From the NCBI GenBank assembly GCA_033297075.1, contig MU858107.1, positions 64,819 to 128,818 on the forward strand: 64,000 bases of DNA, written 5' to 3'. Numbering within the stretch: position 1 is the stretch's first letter; every line of letters starts with the position of its first letter. The notes beneath the pieces were generated by a model. The model saw only the letters and a program-made list of their open reading frames with translations, was not told the origin of the DNA and ran no database searches. Below, one piece after another: positions 33,701 to 42,867 of this stretch. The translations under genes were made by a program, and so were the position numbers. This DNA comes from Rhypophila decipiens. Taxonomy: Eukaryota; Ascomycota; Sordariomycetes; Sordariales; Naviculisporaceae.

Positions 33701-36700
33701 GCGTTGATTTGCGCGTTGTGGGTGAGGAGGCAGGTAATGACCTCGGACTGCCCCTCGGAGGCCGCCATGTGGAGCGGTGTCCATGCCCCGGTCGAGATCC
33801 CGTCGTTGACGTCTGCGCCCTTTTCAATCAATCGCTCGCAGACGTTGACGTAACCGCGGTCTGCAGCCCAGTGCAGTGGCTGGTTATCCCATGTGTCATG
33901 CTCGTGGATCTCGCGCTCGTGTCCGCTCTCCAGAAGGGAGTTGACGAGGGGAAGTGAGCCAAAGTAGGCCGCAATGTGGAGGGCCGTCATATTTTTGTGG
34001 CCCTCAAAGTCCCCTAAGCTACTAGCGTAATGAGCCCACCATCTCCGTCGGGCAGTTGAATCAACCGACCAGAACCCGTGCTTGATATCGAGCGTGGCCA
34101 CGAAATCGGCCGTCGACAGATGGCCGTGTTCAAGCCAATACTTGAGCGGGTATTCCAAGGCGTCCGAGTCCGCTTCGTCTGAAGCAACCGAACCTTCGTC
34201 ATCGTCGTCGGGGAAAAGGTTGTCAATCTCGGCGTCTTCTTGGTTCTCTGTGGAAATTGTCAGCTCGCGGAATGTCATTGCAACAGACGTGAACTTACCT
34301 GTTGGGGGCGCTGTTCTTTCAAGCGTGACATCAAGTTCGTCCAGCGACGCACCGAGCACGCCCAAGAGGTATGTGAAACACCGAAGGCCGATGATTCCAT
34401 GTTGCCAGCGCACCTCGGTCTCCTCATCTCCATCAGCACCGGCGAGTCCTATCAGCTTTTTCATGTCCGGACTCAGGAGCGCAGCTCTGGCCATGGGGTG
34501 AATGAAGGCGACTCTCGTGGAGAAGGCATAGCCGCTTTCCTCCCAAGTCTCGGTGTCGAAGGTTCGGAGGAGTGGACCGCATGCCCGGATTTTGGCCAAG
34601 ACTTTGTCTTCGTGACTCTCGGCCTCGTCCTCCTCGATTTCAAGTCCCGCAAGAACGACTAGCTCGTCCGTCGTCGGCTCCTCGAAGGTGATGGCAAGCG
34701 TGCGAAGAATCTCTTTTGTGCTTTCCAGATCCTCATGCTCGGACGAGGTGAGGACTTCAGCCCAGGTGCGGTTGATCAACACCAGCGGGTCCTGGGGTAG
34801 TGATTCCAGCGCCTTGCGCACGGGGTTGAAAGTCGGAGGTATGCCTTCGAGCAGACGACAAACCACCTCCACCCAGACATTGTTGCTCTCCGCCCTCTTC
34901 TCAAGACTGCTGAAAACAAAATATTGCAGCGCCAGGTTGTAATTCCGGACCCTTGCCAACTCCTTGACCCTGTCCCGTGTGAATGACCTGACTTGCTCGC
35001 GGAGCACACTGCTCATGGAGGAATCGTTGAGGTTCAACCACAACACCGGAGCCGCGTACTCGTCACCGTGAGGCACCAGAGACCGTCGCACGTTTTCGCG
35101 ATCCCGACTCAAAAGCATCCAGCGCACTTTCTCTCGAATCGGATCGGCGATGCCAACCTCGGCCGCCTCGAAAAGAGACGCCGAGATGTGGGTCAAAAGT
35201 TCCGCGGTGGCGGCATTTTCGCTCGAGAGATGGTGGAGGTTGTTCACGACGAGGTAGACCTCATTCACCGACGGATCGCGGAGCATCTCCGTGAGGCCCT
35301 TCCAAAGCCTGGAGAGGCTAAACTGCTCCTCAGTGCCCTGACCGCTGCCCTTCAGCTTCCCCGAGTCTTGAGCCGCAAACGCTCTGACGTAATGACCGAG
35401 GGATCTTCTACCGAGAATGAGTTGCCACATCAAAGACTTGACAACATTTTCGGCCTTGCTGCAGTCAGGGGTGGCATCGCAGAAAAAGTACGCCACCATC
35501 ACACCCTCGTTTTCGGCTTCCCGCAGTTGAAGTTCTTGGATCACAGTGGCGGCCGCTTTCGATTTTCCGAGTCCCTCATCGCCCGATACCCAAAGGCAAG
35601 GGACACGATTCGAGCCATCCAGCTGTTGCTGCGTGCGCCAATGCAGATACTTGGGTTCCTCCAAAATCCAGCTCGAGTCGCCGCCCAGAGTCGTGACACT
35701 CCGTAACTTGCGCTGAAACTCCACCACATTCAAACTCGCAGAGAGTCGGACGAAGGTAGCATCGTCAATTGCCGACTGACGCGAGGCCTTGAGGCGTGCT
35801 CGCACGATCTTTTGCGCGTCCTTGACGATATCCCGGATCTGATGACGAACATTCTCGTAGCGGCCATCCTTGGCGCTGTCGAACCGATTCAGCTGGCGAT
35901 GATTGCACGGCATCCCCCTGTCCACGGAGCCGTCCAGAACCGCCGACTTTTTGGTCACGACAATCTCGCGGGGCCCGGCCTTGAAGTAGTTCTTCGGAAC
36001 CCAGGCCGAGACTTTCTCCTGGATGTAGTTGGTCTTTTCTAGTTCGTAGAAGCACACGAGCTTCGCTTTGGGCTCCTTAAAGGCCACATTGACAAAGTCG
36101 CGACGAAGTTCCTCGAGCGAATCGCGGTCTGGGTCGAGGAGCTGCAACAGTTGGGAAGGCACCGCCCTGCCGACCTTCTCCAGAAAGGTGGCGAGAAGAT
36201 AAGCTTTCGCCTGGGCTGAGGACCCGCCGAAGGGTGTTCCGAAGAAGATGCAGCCCGCGAAGCATTCGATGACGCGCATGTACTCGACTTTGTCGCGCTG
36301 CTGGGCGGCGAGGACGAGCGCCTTGGCAACGACCAGGCCGCCCATGCTGTGGGCGAGGAACATGATGGGGCGAGCGGCTTCCTCTTGGCTCTTGCGCTTC
36401 TCGATAATGCTCTCCAGCAGCAGGACGGCGACATTGTAGATGGTCTGCTCTTTCGATTGGGTGCCCAGCCAGCGTGAGTCGTAATGGTACAGCATCACAC
36501 GCGACTTTGGAATGTCGGCGTGGATGCCCTCGCGTTCGTCCGTGAGCCAGTTGAACCCTCGCGGAGTCTCGGAGCCAAAGCTTCGGGAGGGATCAGCTCC
36601 GAGTCCGGGCACGGCGATGACATCGATTTCGACATTGGCTTGTGTGGGTTGATAGTTGGTGGGGATCAGGATCTCCAATCCCTGCGCGCCTGTTGTCGCC

Positions 36701-36702
36701 AT
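30796..36702 (-). CDS. Lipase-NACHT-ankyrin NLR-type receptor with repetitive acidic/Gln-rich tail
   Basis: Giant cytosolic NLR-type protein, about 1951 residues from the ATG at 36702 once a 51-nt intron (34298-34248) is removed. Residues ~25-270 form an alpha/beta-hydrolase (SesB-like lipase) domain with the nucleophile elbow AHSMGG (S119). A NACHT NTPase follows, with Walker A GDEGLGKS at 374-381; the Walker B position reads VVNNLHHL, lacking its usual Asp. After a helical region come some 20 ankyrin repeats (TALHIAAYFGSLPLVNSLL type). The last ~270 residues are an acidic stretch, an 11-Gln run, three 26-residue repeats and QEPxED repeats. In fungi such proteins are thought to sense non-self and switch the N-terminal effector on. 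The intron has GTAAGT, CTGAC and CACAG, and its length is a multiple of three, so unspliced mRNA would also be open. Confidence 0.93.
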   Translation of the reverse strand: MATTGAQGLEILIPTNYQPTQANVEIDVIAVPGLGADPSRSFGSETPRGFNWLTDEREGIHADIPKSRVMLYHYDSRWLGTQSKEQTIYNVAVLLLESIIEKRKSQEEAARPIMFLAHSMGGLVVAKALVLAAQQRDKVEYMRVIECFAGCIFFGTPFGGSSAQAKAYLLATFLEKVGRAVPSQLLQLLDPDRDSLEELRRDFVNVAFKEPKAKLVCFYELEKTNYIQEKVSAWVPKNYFKAGPREIVVTKKSAVLDGSVDRGMPCNHRQLNRFDSAKDGRYENVRHQIRDIVKDAQKIVRARLKASRQSAIDDATFVRLSASLNVVEFQRKLRSVTTLGGDSSWILEEPKYLHWRTQQQLDGSNRVPCLWVSGDEGLGKSKAAATVIQELQLREAENEGVMVAYFFCDATPDCSKAENVVKSLMWQLILGRRSLGHYVRAFAAQDSGKLKGSGQGTEEQFSLSRLWKGLTEMLRDPSVNEVYLVVNNLHHLSSENAATAELLTHISASLFEAAEVGIADPIREKVRWMLLSRDRENVRRSLVPHGDEYAAPVLWLNLNDSSMSSVLREQVRSFTRDRVKELARVRNYNLALQYFVFSSLEKRAESNNVWVEVVCRLLEGIPPTFNPVRKALESLPQDPLVLINRTWAEVLTSSEHEDLESTKEILRTLAITFEEPTTDELVVLAGLEIEEDEAESHEDKVLAKIRACGPLLRTFDTETWEESGYAFSTRVAFIHPMARAALLSPDMKKLIGLAGADGDEETEVRWQHGIIGLRCFTYLLGVLGASLDELDVTLERTAPPTGKFTSVAMTFRELTISTENQEDAEIDNLFPDDDDEGSVASDEADSDALEYPLKYWLEHGHLSTADFVATLDIKHGFWSVDSTARRRWWAHYASSLGDFEGHKNMTALHIAAYFGSLPLVNSLLESGHEREIHEHDTWDNQPLHWAADRGYVNVCERLIEKGADVNDGISTGAWTPLHMAASEGQSEVITCLLTHNAQINAIAHEVGTALTLAILCRQYHAAETLLRYGADTISAAADSEPPVAAAALRGSENMVNQLLNAGGARNLASHEFGSALAAAASVGNPNIVQSLLPLDTNPASRQSALEQAAAAGFHGVVIAILHNTPSLPCDKAFSLAAYGGHDDVARELWAYGSHYGTISLPAVGDALYKASDMQRETTVQILLQECRADPNTATGEEYGNALTASAFDGTTVIFQLLLQHGARVDAPEGFPLQAAALNGHTEIVTALLDHGAHPNAFSDHVAGGTALQAACTTGNADVARALLARGADPNYGAGEFTSPLIAATSIGYGDVVELLLGYRANPNVFGGVDGSTPLNNAAMALPAKYLVMLMDSGAIVDQMDPDEDTALMVSALVGDNACVEALLARGANVHLNGKHHGTALHAAASGGHTETCRLLLQRGADARMRGGPFGSVLQAAAASGDRTIVAAILAACPEKTTGSEIDSGSKFFTALHAAAVQEDDRCLRQLLSRKPNLDVSPRTTGNADRSLLSGTPLQIASLAGCNRNARLLLEAGADPNIVTGKHGTALQAAALKGDIGLVELLLDKGARIDVVDNTTSKYGHALVAAVARPKDDLDRLDVLEVLLSQDGIPPAAYRSALQKAFRFRDKLGFKQVLTGMKTAAAKNVKTFPNIKGLLGQFKKMRLEKDESGDANSDFGDDVLYVWQDIDDEDYDDDPSETGVQQQGGQDGNLQRGVVAPQRGLGDGNVDGSQESRALGSGTERSLPYRPQQQQQQQQQQQTPRGGGAAGYYQAQSQRAGGYDGDVPYSPQAATRGAWESQGQQQGGADGYDGYTPQATARDGWESQSQQQGGGDGHEPYSQQATTRGGWESQGQQQEGYQSSRGNPSWAAAGAGVAGAGVGAGAYSQSRGFGGDDAVAADDEGDNEDQQPDENQEPAEDQEPAEDQEPDENQEPDEDQEPDGDQDPDEDQEPNEDGGEQYGGGGGYYDDDE
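30849..30999. repeat. 18-bp minisatellite coding acidic QEPxED repeats
   Basis: About eight tandem 18-bp units within the last exon of the NLR gene encode six-residue repeats of the type (D/N)QEP(A/D)E. The units differ slightly, mainly at the fifth residue. Confidence 0.85.
31138..31372. repeat. Three tandem 78-bp repeats in the NLR tail
   Basis: Three imperfect 26-residue units share the core (T/R)(R/D)G(A/G)WESQ(G/S)QQQ, followed by a Gly/Asp/Tyr-rich spacer. They are in frame with the NLR and lie next to the Gln tract. Confidence 0.85.
31432..31465. repeat. CAA/CAG tract coding 11 Gln
   Basis: On the minus strand, mixed CAA and CAG codons encode 11 consecutive Gln in the NLR tail. Confidence 0.9.
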
Positions 36703-37165
36703 GTTGCCTGGTCGTCTGCCACTGCAAGTGATCTGTTCAGTGGGCAGGCGCAATGTGGATTGCGCTTTCCAAACAAAGCCGATAGCGAACGTTCAACCAC
36801 ACAAAGCGTCGAGTATTATACTCGTGCGAGTCTACTCTCTTCCTCCACTAACCCAACTCAGGAACCCCCCTTTTCAGGATATCAAACCGAAATAGATCGG
36901 CGGCGTTGTTGCTGCCTAAATAATCCCTTGGCGATTGATGTCAGCCAGGGGTCAAGCGTCAGGCGTCTCGGTTGCGCACAAAGTCCCACGCAGACAGCCA
37001 ATGAAGCCCCATTACCCCCGAATATTGGTCCTTTCGCTGTGAGATTCAACAGTCCTGCAGGGGAAATCTCACACCGACGACAGAGCTGAAAACTCAAGGT
37101 TTTCCACATCACACCACGTCGAGTTTCAACCTCAATCCCGCTCAGCGGGACCAGTTGCTCTGAAA
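36703..37165. promoter_or_regulatory. Divergent promoter region, NLR and DUF6601 genes
   Basis: 463 bp separate the two start codons, so both promoters must lie here. A CCAAT pentamer is at 36998-37002. I see no clear TATA box for either gene. Confidence 0.5.
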
Positions 37166-38236
37166 ATGCGTCCAGAACCACTACAACACCAACTTGAACT
37201 CCAATCCCTTCCACCCACACTATCAACACCCCCATCCCTCCCTTTCACAACCAACCCGCTACTCAATGACTCTTCCTCACCACCCGACAAAGACCATGAG
37301 CTCCACGACCAATTCCCCGCCTCCTTTCGCACTGGCGACGACATCTCCACTCCCTGCGGCATTCCCCACTTCGACCTCCTCACCTCCGAACTAAGCCCCT
37401 CCCGCATCCACCAACGCATCCGCTACCTCTGGCTCGCCGGCCGGCCCGTCCCGCCCCAGCCCCTCCACCACCAACTGCTCCTCGGCCGGGACATCTTCGT
37501 CAGCGAGCGCATCGATCTGCACCTGGTCTGGGGCGGCGGCCGCATTTTCGTCAAGCCCATGCCGCGATATCTGCTCGACCCCAACTTCTGGTCCACCCAT
37601 CTCTTGTCTCAAACACACGGGAACCGGACACACCTACGCCAATGCGCCATGGGATTTTTGCTGAGCTACGTCGCGCTGATCGCATACGAGAGTGACTTTC
37701 GGATTGCGATTGAGAAGGGTCTCATCCCGCACTCCATGTCGTGGTCTAGGTGGCGCCGCTTTGTAAGGGAGATGTTGCATGCGCAAGGGGATGGCAAAGG
37801 CGAGAATCACCTGTGGGGGGACGTGGCAGAGCGGTTCATCTACGGTGAGCTGAGGTTGAATCGGCTGAATATGATTGAGCTTGTGCTGAGCGGGCCGTTT
37901 TCGACGGGGTTTCTGGCCACGTGGACGAGCTTTGGGGGGTTTTATCAGTATACCTCTGCAGCGATTATTGCGGGGACGGCCTATATCCTGTTGATCCTGT
38001 CGGCGATGCAGGTGGGGCTGGGGACGACCAAGTTGGCGGACGATGAGCTTTTCCAGACCGCGAGCTATGGGTTTACAGTCTTTTCGATTCTCGGACCGTT
38101 GGGGGCGGTTATGGCCCTGGTGTTTGTGTTTGCGGTGGCGTTGCTGTATAACACGATAAGGACGAAGAACTTTGAGGCCAAGAGGTCGGAGCAGCTCGGG
38201 AGGACATGGGGGTCGAGGCATGCCAGCAAAGTTTAG
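37166..38236 (+). CDS. DUF6601-type membrane protein
   Basis: Intronless, 356 residues, function unknown. The N-terminal ~90 residues are Pro/Ser-rich and probably disordered. The conserved family core follows: RIRYLWLAGRPVPPQPLHHQ, ERIDLHLVW, RIFVKPMPRYLLDPNFW and LRQCAMGFLLSYVALI. Two long hydrophobic helices near residues 255-285 and 310-335 (AAIIAGTAYILLILSAMQVG and VFSILGPLGAVMALVFVFAV) make it an integral membrane protein with a short basic C-terminal tail. Relatives occur widely in Pezizomycotina and are sometimes mislabelled subtilisin-like; I see no protease triad. It is divergent from the NLR gene, but a shared function is not implied. Confidence 0.85.
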   Translation: MRPEPLQHQLELQSLPPTLSTPPSLPFTTNPLLNDSSSPPDKDHELHDQFPASFRTGDDISTPCGIPHFDLLTSELSPSRIHQRIRYLWLAGRPVPPQPLHHQLLLGRDIFVSERIDLHLVWGGGRIFVKPMPRYLLDPNFWSTHLLSQTHGNRTHLRQCAMGFLLSYVALIAYESDFRIAIEKGLIPHSMSWSRWRRFVREMLHAQGDGKGENHLWGDVAERFIYGELRLNRLNMIELVLSGPFSTGFLATWTSFGGFYQYTSAAIIAGTAYILLILSAMQVGLGTTKLADDELFQTASYGFTVFSILGPLGAVMALVFVFAVALLYNTIRTKNFEAKRSEQLGRTWGSRHASKV

Positions 38237-40539
38237 GTTGAGGGAAGGGGAAGGGTCGTGGAAGGGAGTTCCCAAAACTGAGTCTGAATGTGGCTGACTG
38301 GCTCAAGTGAATTCGACATGTTCAAACGGCTGCTCAAAAGAACGAATTTAGCGCATTCAAAGCACGAGAAAACGGCTGATCGGAAGACTGGTGCCTAGGC
38401 GGAATCGAGTGTTGTTTGATAGGCTTAGAAGAGGGTAAAAGAAGAAAGCAGGATAATCCTCTAGTACTCTTTTCTCTTCTTTCTTGAAGAAAATGTTATC
38501 AAGAGTGCTAGTGCTGTTACGTGTGCCGTCAAGTGCTTTTGGCTGGTAACTGGTGGTCGGCTCGGCTCGCGAAGATGACTGAGTACGAGGGAGCTCTCGG
38601 TGCAAGTGGTGGATAACCCCGTGTAGCGGCTGTTGTCTTCGCCGTTCAAAGTAGGCCGGTCGGTGGGGAGGGGGTCTCTTCGGCGAGCAAATTACTGGCT
38701 AAAAGAGTGCTGAAAACGGTCCTTTGTGGTGGTCTCTTTCTCTCTCTCTCTCGCATTGAGATCTAACTATTAAAGAGCGCGGGAGACTAGCTTGTTCAAC
38801 AGGCCGTTGTTGAATCGAGGGCCGGCAAAACAAGCAGTCGGTCGAGGAGGGTTAAGAGGGTTGTGAACTTGTGCCCTAGGCAACTTGTGCCATGCAAACC
38901 GGTCTTTTACTGGGATTGTTATTATCGTCGTCGAACGCGATTAATCTGTAGTGGATGTTTTGAACTACTGAATTTGCGGTCTGGTATTTTGAAGGATAAT
39001 GAAAAAAGAAAAATCAACCAAGACAGAAAAAACCAAGAGGGAAACGACTATTAAGTCAATGAGAGAACAAGGCGTTAAGAGCCAAGCTGTGTCGCCTTGA
39101 GGATCGAGAAAGAGTGAGAAAAGTAGAGAATGAAGCGTCTAGAGCTTTAGAGTGTGCCTTGGTGAGTCGAGCGGCTTCAAAGAAGCTGAGCCTATGGTGT
39201 TGAGAGCCGTAGAGTGAGCGTCAATTGAAGGGTCGTGTCCTTGCTGATCTGCGGTAACAACGTCAAAAATCGAGCGTTGAGAGCCCGATCGCTTCGACAT
39301 TTTCCATAGTAGAATTACCAGTGACTTGCACCACTCATCAGTGTTGGAAGGACAGTACAATAGGAGTGACACTAGGAAAGAAGATGATATAAAATGCGGC
39401 GCGTAGTCGATAGTTATACTGGAATGGCTATAGTTGTGTGTTGTGTGTGTGTAAGAGAGAGCCCGACTACGGCGAAGAAGAAGGGCTCTCGACGCACTAA
39501 AGATGAATGATCGACCGTTGTACACTACATACCCCGTCCCGGTACTCCGTACACATAAAAGTCAATTCAGATTAAAGTTCACAAACCGCCCGGGATGAAT
39601 GGAGACTTTGATGCAAATTGAAAAGATAAATCAGGGTCCAATTGTACCGAGGTTTATTGATTGAACATCGCAGCAAGGAACGACAATTCAAAACAAGCAC
39701 CTTTCAAGATGGAAATGTTAGCGAAATCGCAAGGAAAAAGCATGGGAATCTCCGTCTCCCGTATTCGGCGCCGGAGTGTCGAGAACGCTTGGCGGGTTCA
39801 GCTAACCTATACCGGTCAAGTGCATATCCAGTTGGCCATTCACGCGACATAAGTCGCTCGCCAGGCCCATCTGCCCCGCTCCAGCCGGGCCCCGGGTTTG
39901 GTCGACGGCTTCAGGTTGCAGATCAAAAACTATGATGTCATCGGGCGGGATGTTTCAGCTGACTCTCCTGTCCATCTTCCCTCTCATTTCTTTCCCCGCA
40001 CCAGCGCAAGAGAAGTAAGCCTGTCAAAGAACCAAGGAAGTGAGAGAGAAAGAAACTTTCAGCGACTCATATCCTTCAATCGAGCACTCCTTTCTGTTCT
40101 TTTTCTTGGCTCTGCGGGACCAGAGCCAAGTGCAGGACGAGAATCCCGACAACCTGTCAGACCTTGACCCCGCGCATTCCCCGAACCCAGGTCCCAGACT
40201 GTCCAACAATCGTTACGAGAACTCCAATTCGGAGCTTGACATTCAGTCCCGCACCCACATTTCCTCTTCCCTTTCATCCAATCTTCTCGTTCCCGTGCAC
40301 TGTTCGCCAACTTTCGTCGCAAACTCTCACAACTCTGGAGTCGATTCTCAAGCTCAGGCCTGCGTCGCAGGGTCAAAGGTCCAGGGTGCCCGTTTAGCTT
40401 CTAGCTACAGTAAACTTTTAGGTTACGACACGGGCTTGTCACTCTTGCAGAGACCCTCGGTTCCGTCCCCTCCCTCGAGTCATATCGTTCATCGAGGTGC
40501 CACAAATCATCCATCGACAATACCACCAAACTGGCAGCC
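38237..40539. other. Gene-poor interval and kinase 5' region
   Basis: 2.3 kb with CT-rich and A-rich low-complexity patches (for example near 38735-38755). A 128-codon minus-strand frame at 39139-39525 has no domain and spans repetitive Ser/Arg codons, so I do not call it. The right end is the likely promoter and 5' untranslated region of the histidine kinase gene. Confidence 0.45.
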
Positions 40540-42867
40540 ATGCAGGTCACAGACGGGGCTTACGAACCGCAGGAGGAACCGGTGTCCGATGCGGGAATCA
40601 CCTCGATTCCTCTCCGCCCGGCGTCTGCTCCGGCTCCGGCAACTCCACTCCCCCGCGCGTTCCCGGGCGTCAATATGGACCTGGTGTTCGACTGCTCCCC
40701 GCTCCCGTTATTGCTCCTCACCCCGTCCTGCTGCATCGCCCGCGCTTCTCATCGGTTCCTCACAGACTGGGCTGTGGCAGCCGACGATTGCATCGGTCTG
40801 CAGCTTCACACCTTCCTGGAAAACCAGCTCCATCCCACCAACATTTACCCTGCACGCCACATCATCGCCGCCATTGATGATGCCATATCCTCTCGTTCCG
40901 AGCGCACTAGCAAAGCCGTTCCGACCAGAAACAGACGATCCTGCCGCGCTCGCGTGATTCCAGTCTTCAAGTACGATCAACTGATCGCCATCAACATCGA
41001 GTGGCACGACCGCCCAGCCGAATTCCTCGAGGGCGAACTCGTCCGTCCGGGTCTCTCTACCGACGAGGCGTTCCGTATCCTTGTCCAGGCCCTCAAGGAT
41101 TATGCGATATTCCTGCTCGACACAAAGGGTCACATTGCCACATGGAACACCGGTGCACAGTTGCTGAAAGGATACACGCGAGATGAGATTATAGGGAAGC
41201 ACTTCTCCGTCTTTTACGGCAAGGATGACCTGGAGATCAAGAAACCAGAAAAGGAGCTCGATATCTGCTTGCGCGAAGGCCGGGTTGAGGACGAAGGATG
41301 GCGGTACAAGAAAGACGGGACCCGCTTCTGGGCCAATGTCATTATTACGGCCATCTACAAAGACGGTGTCCATGTTGGTTTCGGCAAAGTGACACGTGAC
41401 TTGACGGAGCGAAAGGCGTCAGAGTCGCGACTGATCGCGGCCTATGAGGAGAGCGAGAAGCTGAAATCAGACTTTCTCGCCAATATGAGCCACGAGATCC
41501 GGACACCCATGCATGGCATGCTGTCGGCATGTCATTTGTTGCAAGACACGGAGCTCACGGCTAGACAAAAGGATATTATTGGTATCATGGACGAGTCTGG
41601 GCAGGTCTTGCTGCAAGTCATCAACGACATTCTCGATTACTCCAAGCTTGCCTCTGGCAGCTTTTCTGTCACATCGGATGTGGTTGGCATAACGAGCATC
41701 ATCACGTCGGTCGTTAGAAGCGCCCAAACCACGTTAAAGCCGGCTGTCCACTTTGAGCTCTTCCTCGCCCCAAACCTGCCCAAATCCGTCCAGGGTGACC
41801 CTCTTCGGTACCGCCAGGTTGTTCAGAATGTGATTGGCAACGCCGCCAAGTTCACGGACAAGGGAAGCATTCGAGTCAGGGTCTCGTTGCAGGCGGTGGA
41901 TCTGGAAAGCTTCACGGTGTTGACCGAGGTCACCGACACTGGCATTGGGATTCCTGAAGACGCAGCTGCCATCCTATTCACTCCCTTCACTCAATTCGAC
42001 GTCACGACAACTAAGCGGTACAAGGGTACGGGCCTCGGTCTGTCGATCGCCAAGTCTCTCGTCGAGTTGATGGGGGGCAGGATCGGTTATCGGCCGAATC
42101 CTGAACGACAAGGGAGTGTATTCTGGTTCACCTGCCGCTTCAAGAAGATCAAGAGTCTTGGCCAAATCCAAGACTGGAAGCATGATTCTACGCCCAGGGA
42201 CGGATCTCTCATGGCACTCCCGAACACCGACATCCGCGACCTTCAGGCTGAGCTCTCCCAGGCGGCTTCTAGCAAGACCCTCCTGCTGGTAGAAGACAAT
42301 GTCATCAATCAAAAGGTCATGCTTGGAATGTTGAGGTCTCTCGGGTTCAAGAATATTGATTTGGCGTCGGACGGTATCGAGGCTGTCAATATCGTTACCC
42401 GGAAACCAGTCGGATATGACCTCGTGCTTATGGACATCAACATGCCCGTGCTGGACGGCCACGAGGCCTCTGCTAGGATCAGACGGGCCGGCATCAACGT
42501 TCCCATTGTGGCCATGACTGCGTATGCGCTCAAGGGCGACAGGGAGCGTTGTCTCGAGCATGGCATGAACGACTACGTGCCCAAGCCGGTTGACAAGAAG
42601 TATCTGATCAAGACGCTGGCCAAGTGGATCCTACTCATGCGAGATTACAGAAAGGACGAGTCGGAGAATGGTGAAGCTAACAGGAATCGCTACAATGGCG
42701 AGTCGGTCAATGGGTTGTTTGGACTGGATAGGGGACTGGACGAGGGAATGAAGGAAGTGATGAAGCCACCCATCGGCGGAATCGAAAACTTGAAAGCCGA
42801 TCCCACAACCACGGTCTTCCCTGTCACGACGGATCATCAATACGATGACGAGTATCTGAACCGGTGA
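40540..42867 (+). CDS. Hybrid sensor histidine kinase (PAS-HisKA-HATPase-REC)
   Basis: Intronless, soluble, 775 residues. It senses an unknown cue and starts a His-Asp phosphorelay that in fungi feeds, through a Ypd1-like protein, to response regulators such as Ssk1. A poorly conserved N-terminal PAS-like part precedes a clear PAS at ~180-290 (DYAIFLLDTKGHIATWNTGA, KDGTRFWANV). The phospho-accepting His is H318 in NMSHEIRTPMHGM. The ATP-binding domain has N (VIGNAAKFT), G1 (DTGIGIP) and G2 (GTGLGLSI) boxes. The receiver domain has acidic pocket VEDN, phospho-Asp D632 in LMDINMP and K682 in PKPVD. No transmembrane segment and no HAMP repeats are present, so it is neither the Nik1/osmosensor type nor Sln1. 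The layout is closest to the PAS-bearing fungal kinases such as Fos-1/TcsA, which is a tentative comparison. Confidence 0.95.
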   Translation: MQVTDGAYEPQEEPVSDAGITSIPLRPASAPAPATPLPRAFPGVNMDLVFDCSPLPLLLLTPSCCIARASHRFLTDWAVAADDCIGLQLHTFLENQLHPTNIYPARHIIAAIDDAISSRSERTSKAVPTRNRRSCRARVIPVFKYDQLIAINIEWHDRPAEFLEGELVRPGLSTDEAFRILVQALKDYAIFLLDTKGHIATWNTGAQLLKGYTRDEIIGKHFSVFYGKDDLEIKKPEKELDICLREGRVEDEGWRYKKDGTRFWANVIITAIYKDGVHVGFGKVTRDLTERKASESRLIAAYEESEKLKSDFLANMSHEIRTPMHGMLSACHLLQDTELTARQKDIIGIMDESGQVLLQVINDILDYSKLASGSFSVTSDVVGITSIITSVVRSAQTTLKPAVHFELFLAPNLPKSVQGDPLRYRQVVQNVIGNAAKFTDKGSIRVRVSLQAVDLESFTVLTEVTDTGIGIPEDAAAILFTPFTQFDVTTTKRYKGTGLGLSIAKSLVELMGGRIGYRPNPERQGSVFWFTCRFKKIKSLGQIQDWKHDSTPRDGSLMALPNTDIRDLQAELSQAASSKTLLLVEDNVINQKVMLGMLRSLGFKNIDLASDGIEAVNIVTRKPVGYDLVLMDINMPVLDGHEASARIRRAGINVPIVAMTAYALKGDRERCLEHGMNDYVPKPVDKKYLIKTLAKWILLMRDYRKDESENGEANRNRYNGESVNGLFGLDRGLDEGMKEVMKPPIGGIENLKADPTTTVFPVTTDHQYDDEYLNR

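Noticed and set aside
39139..39525. 128-codon minus-strand frame
   Set aside because: No domain, near repetitive low-complexity DNA, and no clear start context.
40040..40957. 305-codon frame overlapping the histidine kinase start
   Set aside because: Starts at GTG, not ATG, and runs into the kinase N terminus in another frame; Ser/Pro/Arg-rich shadow.
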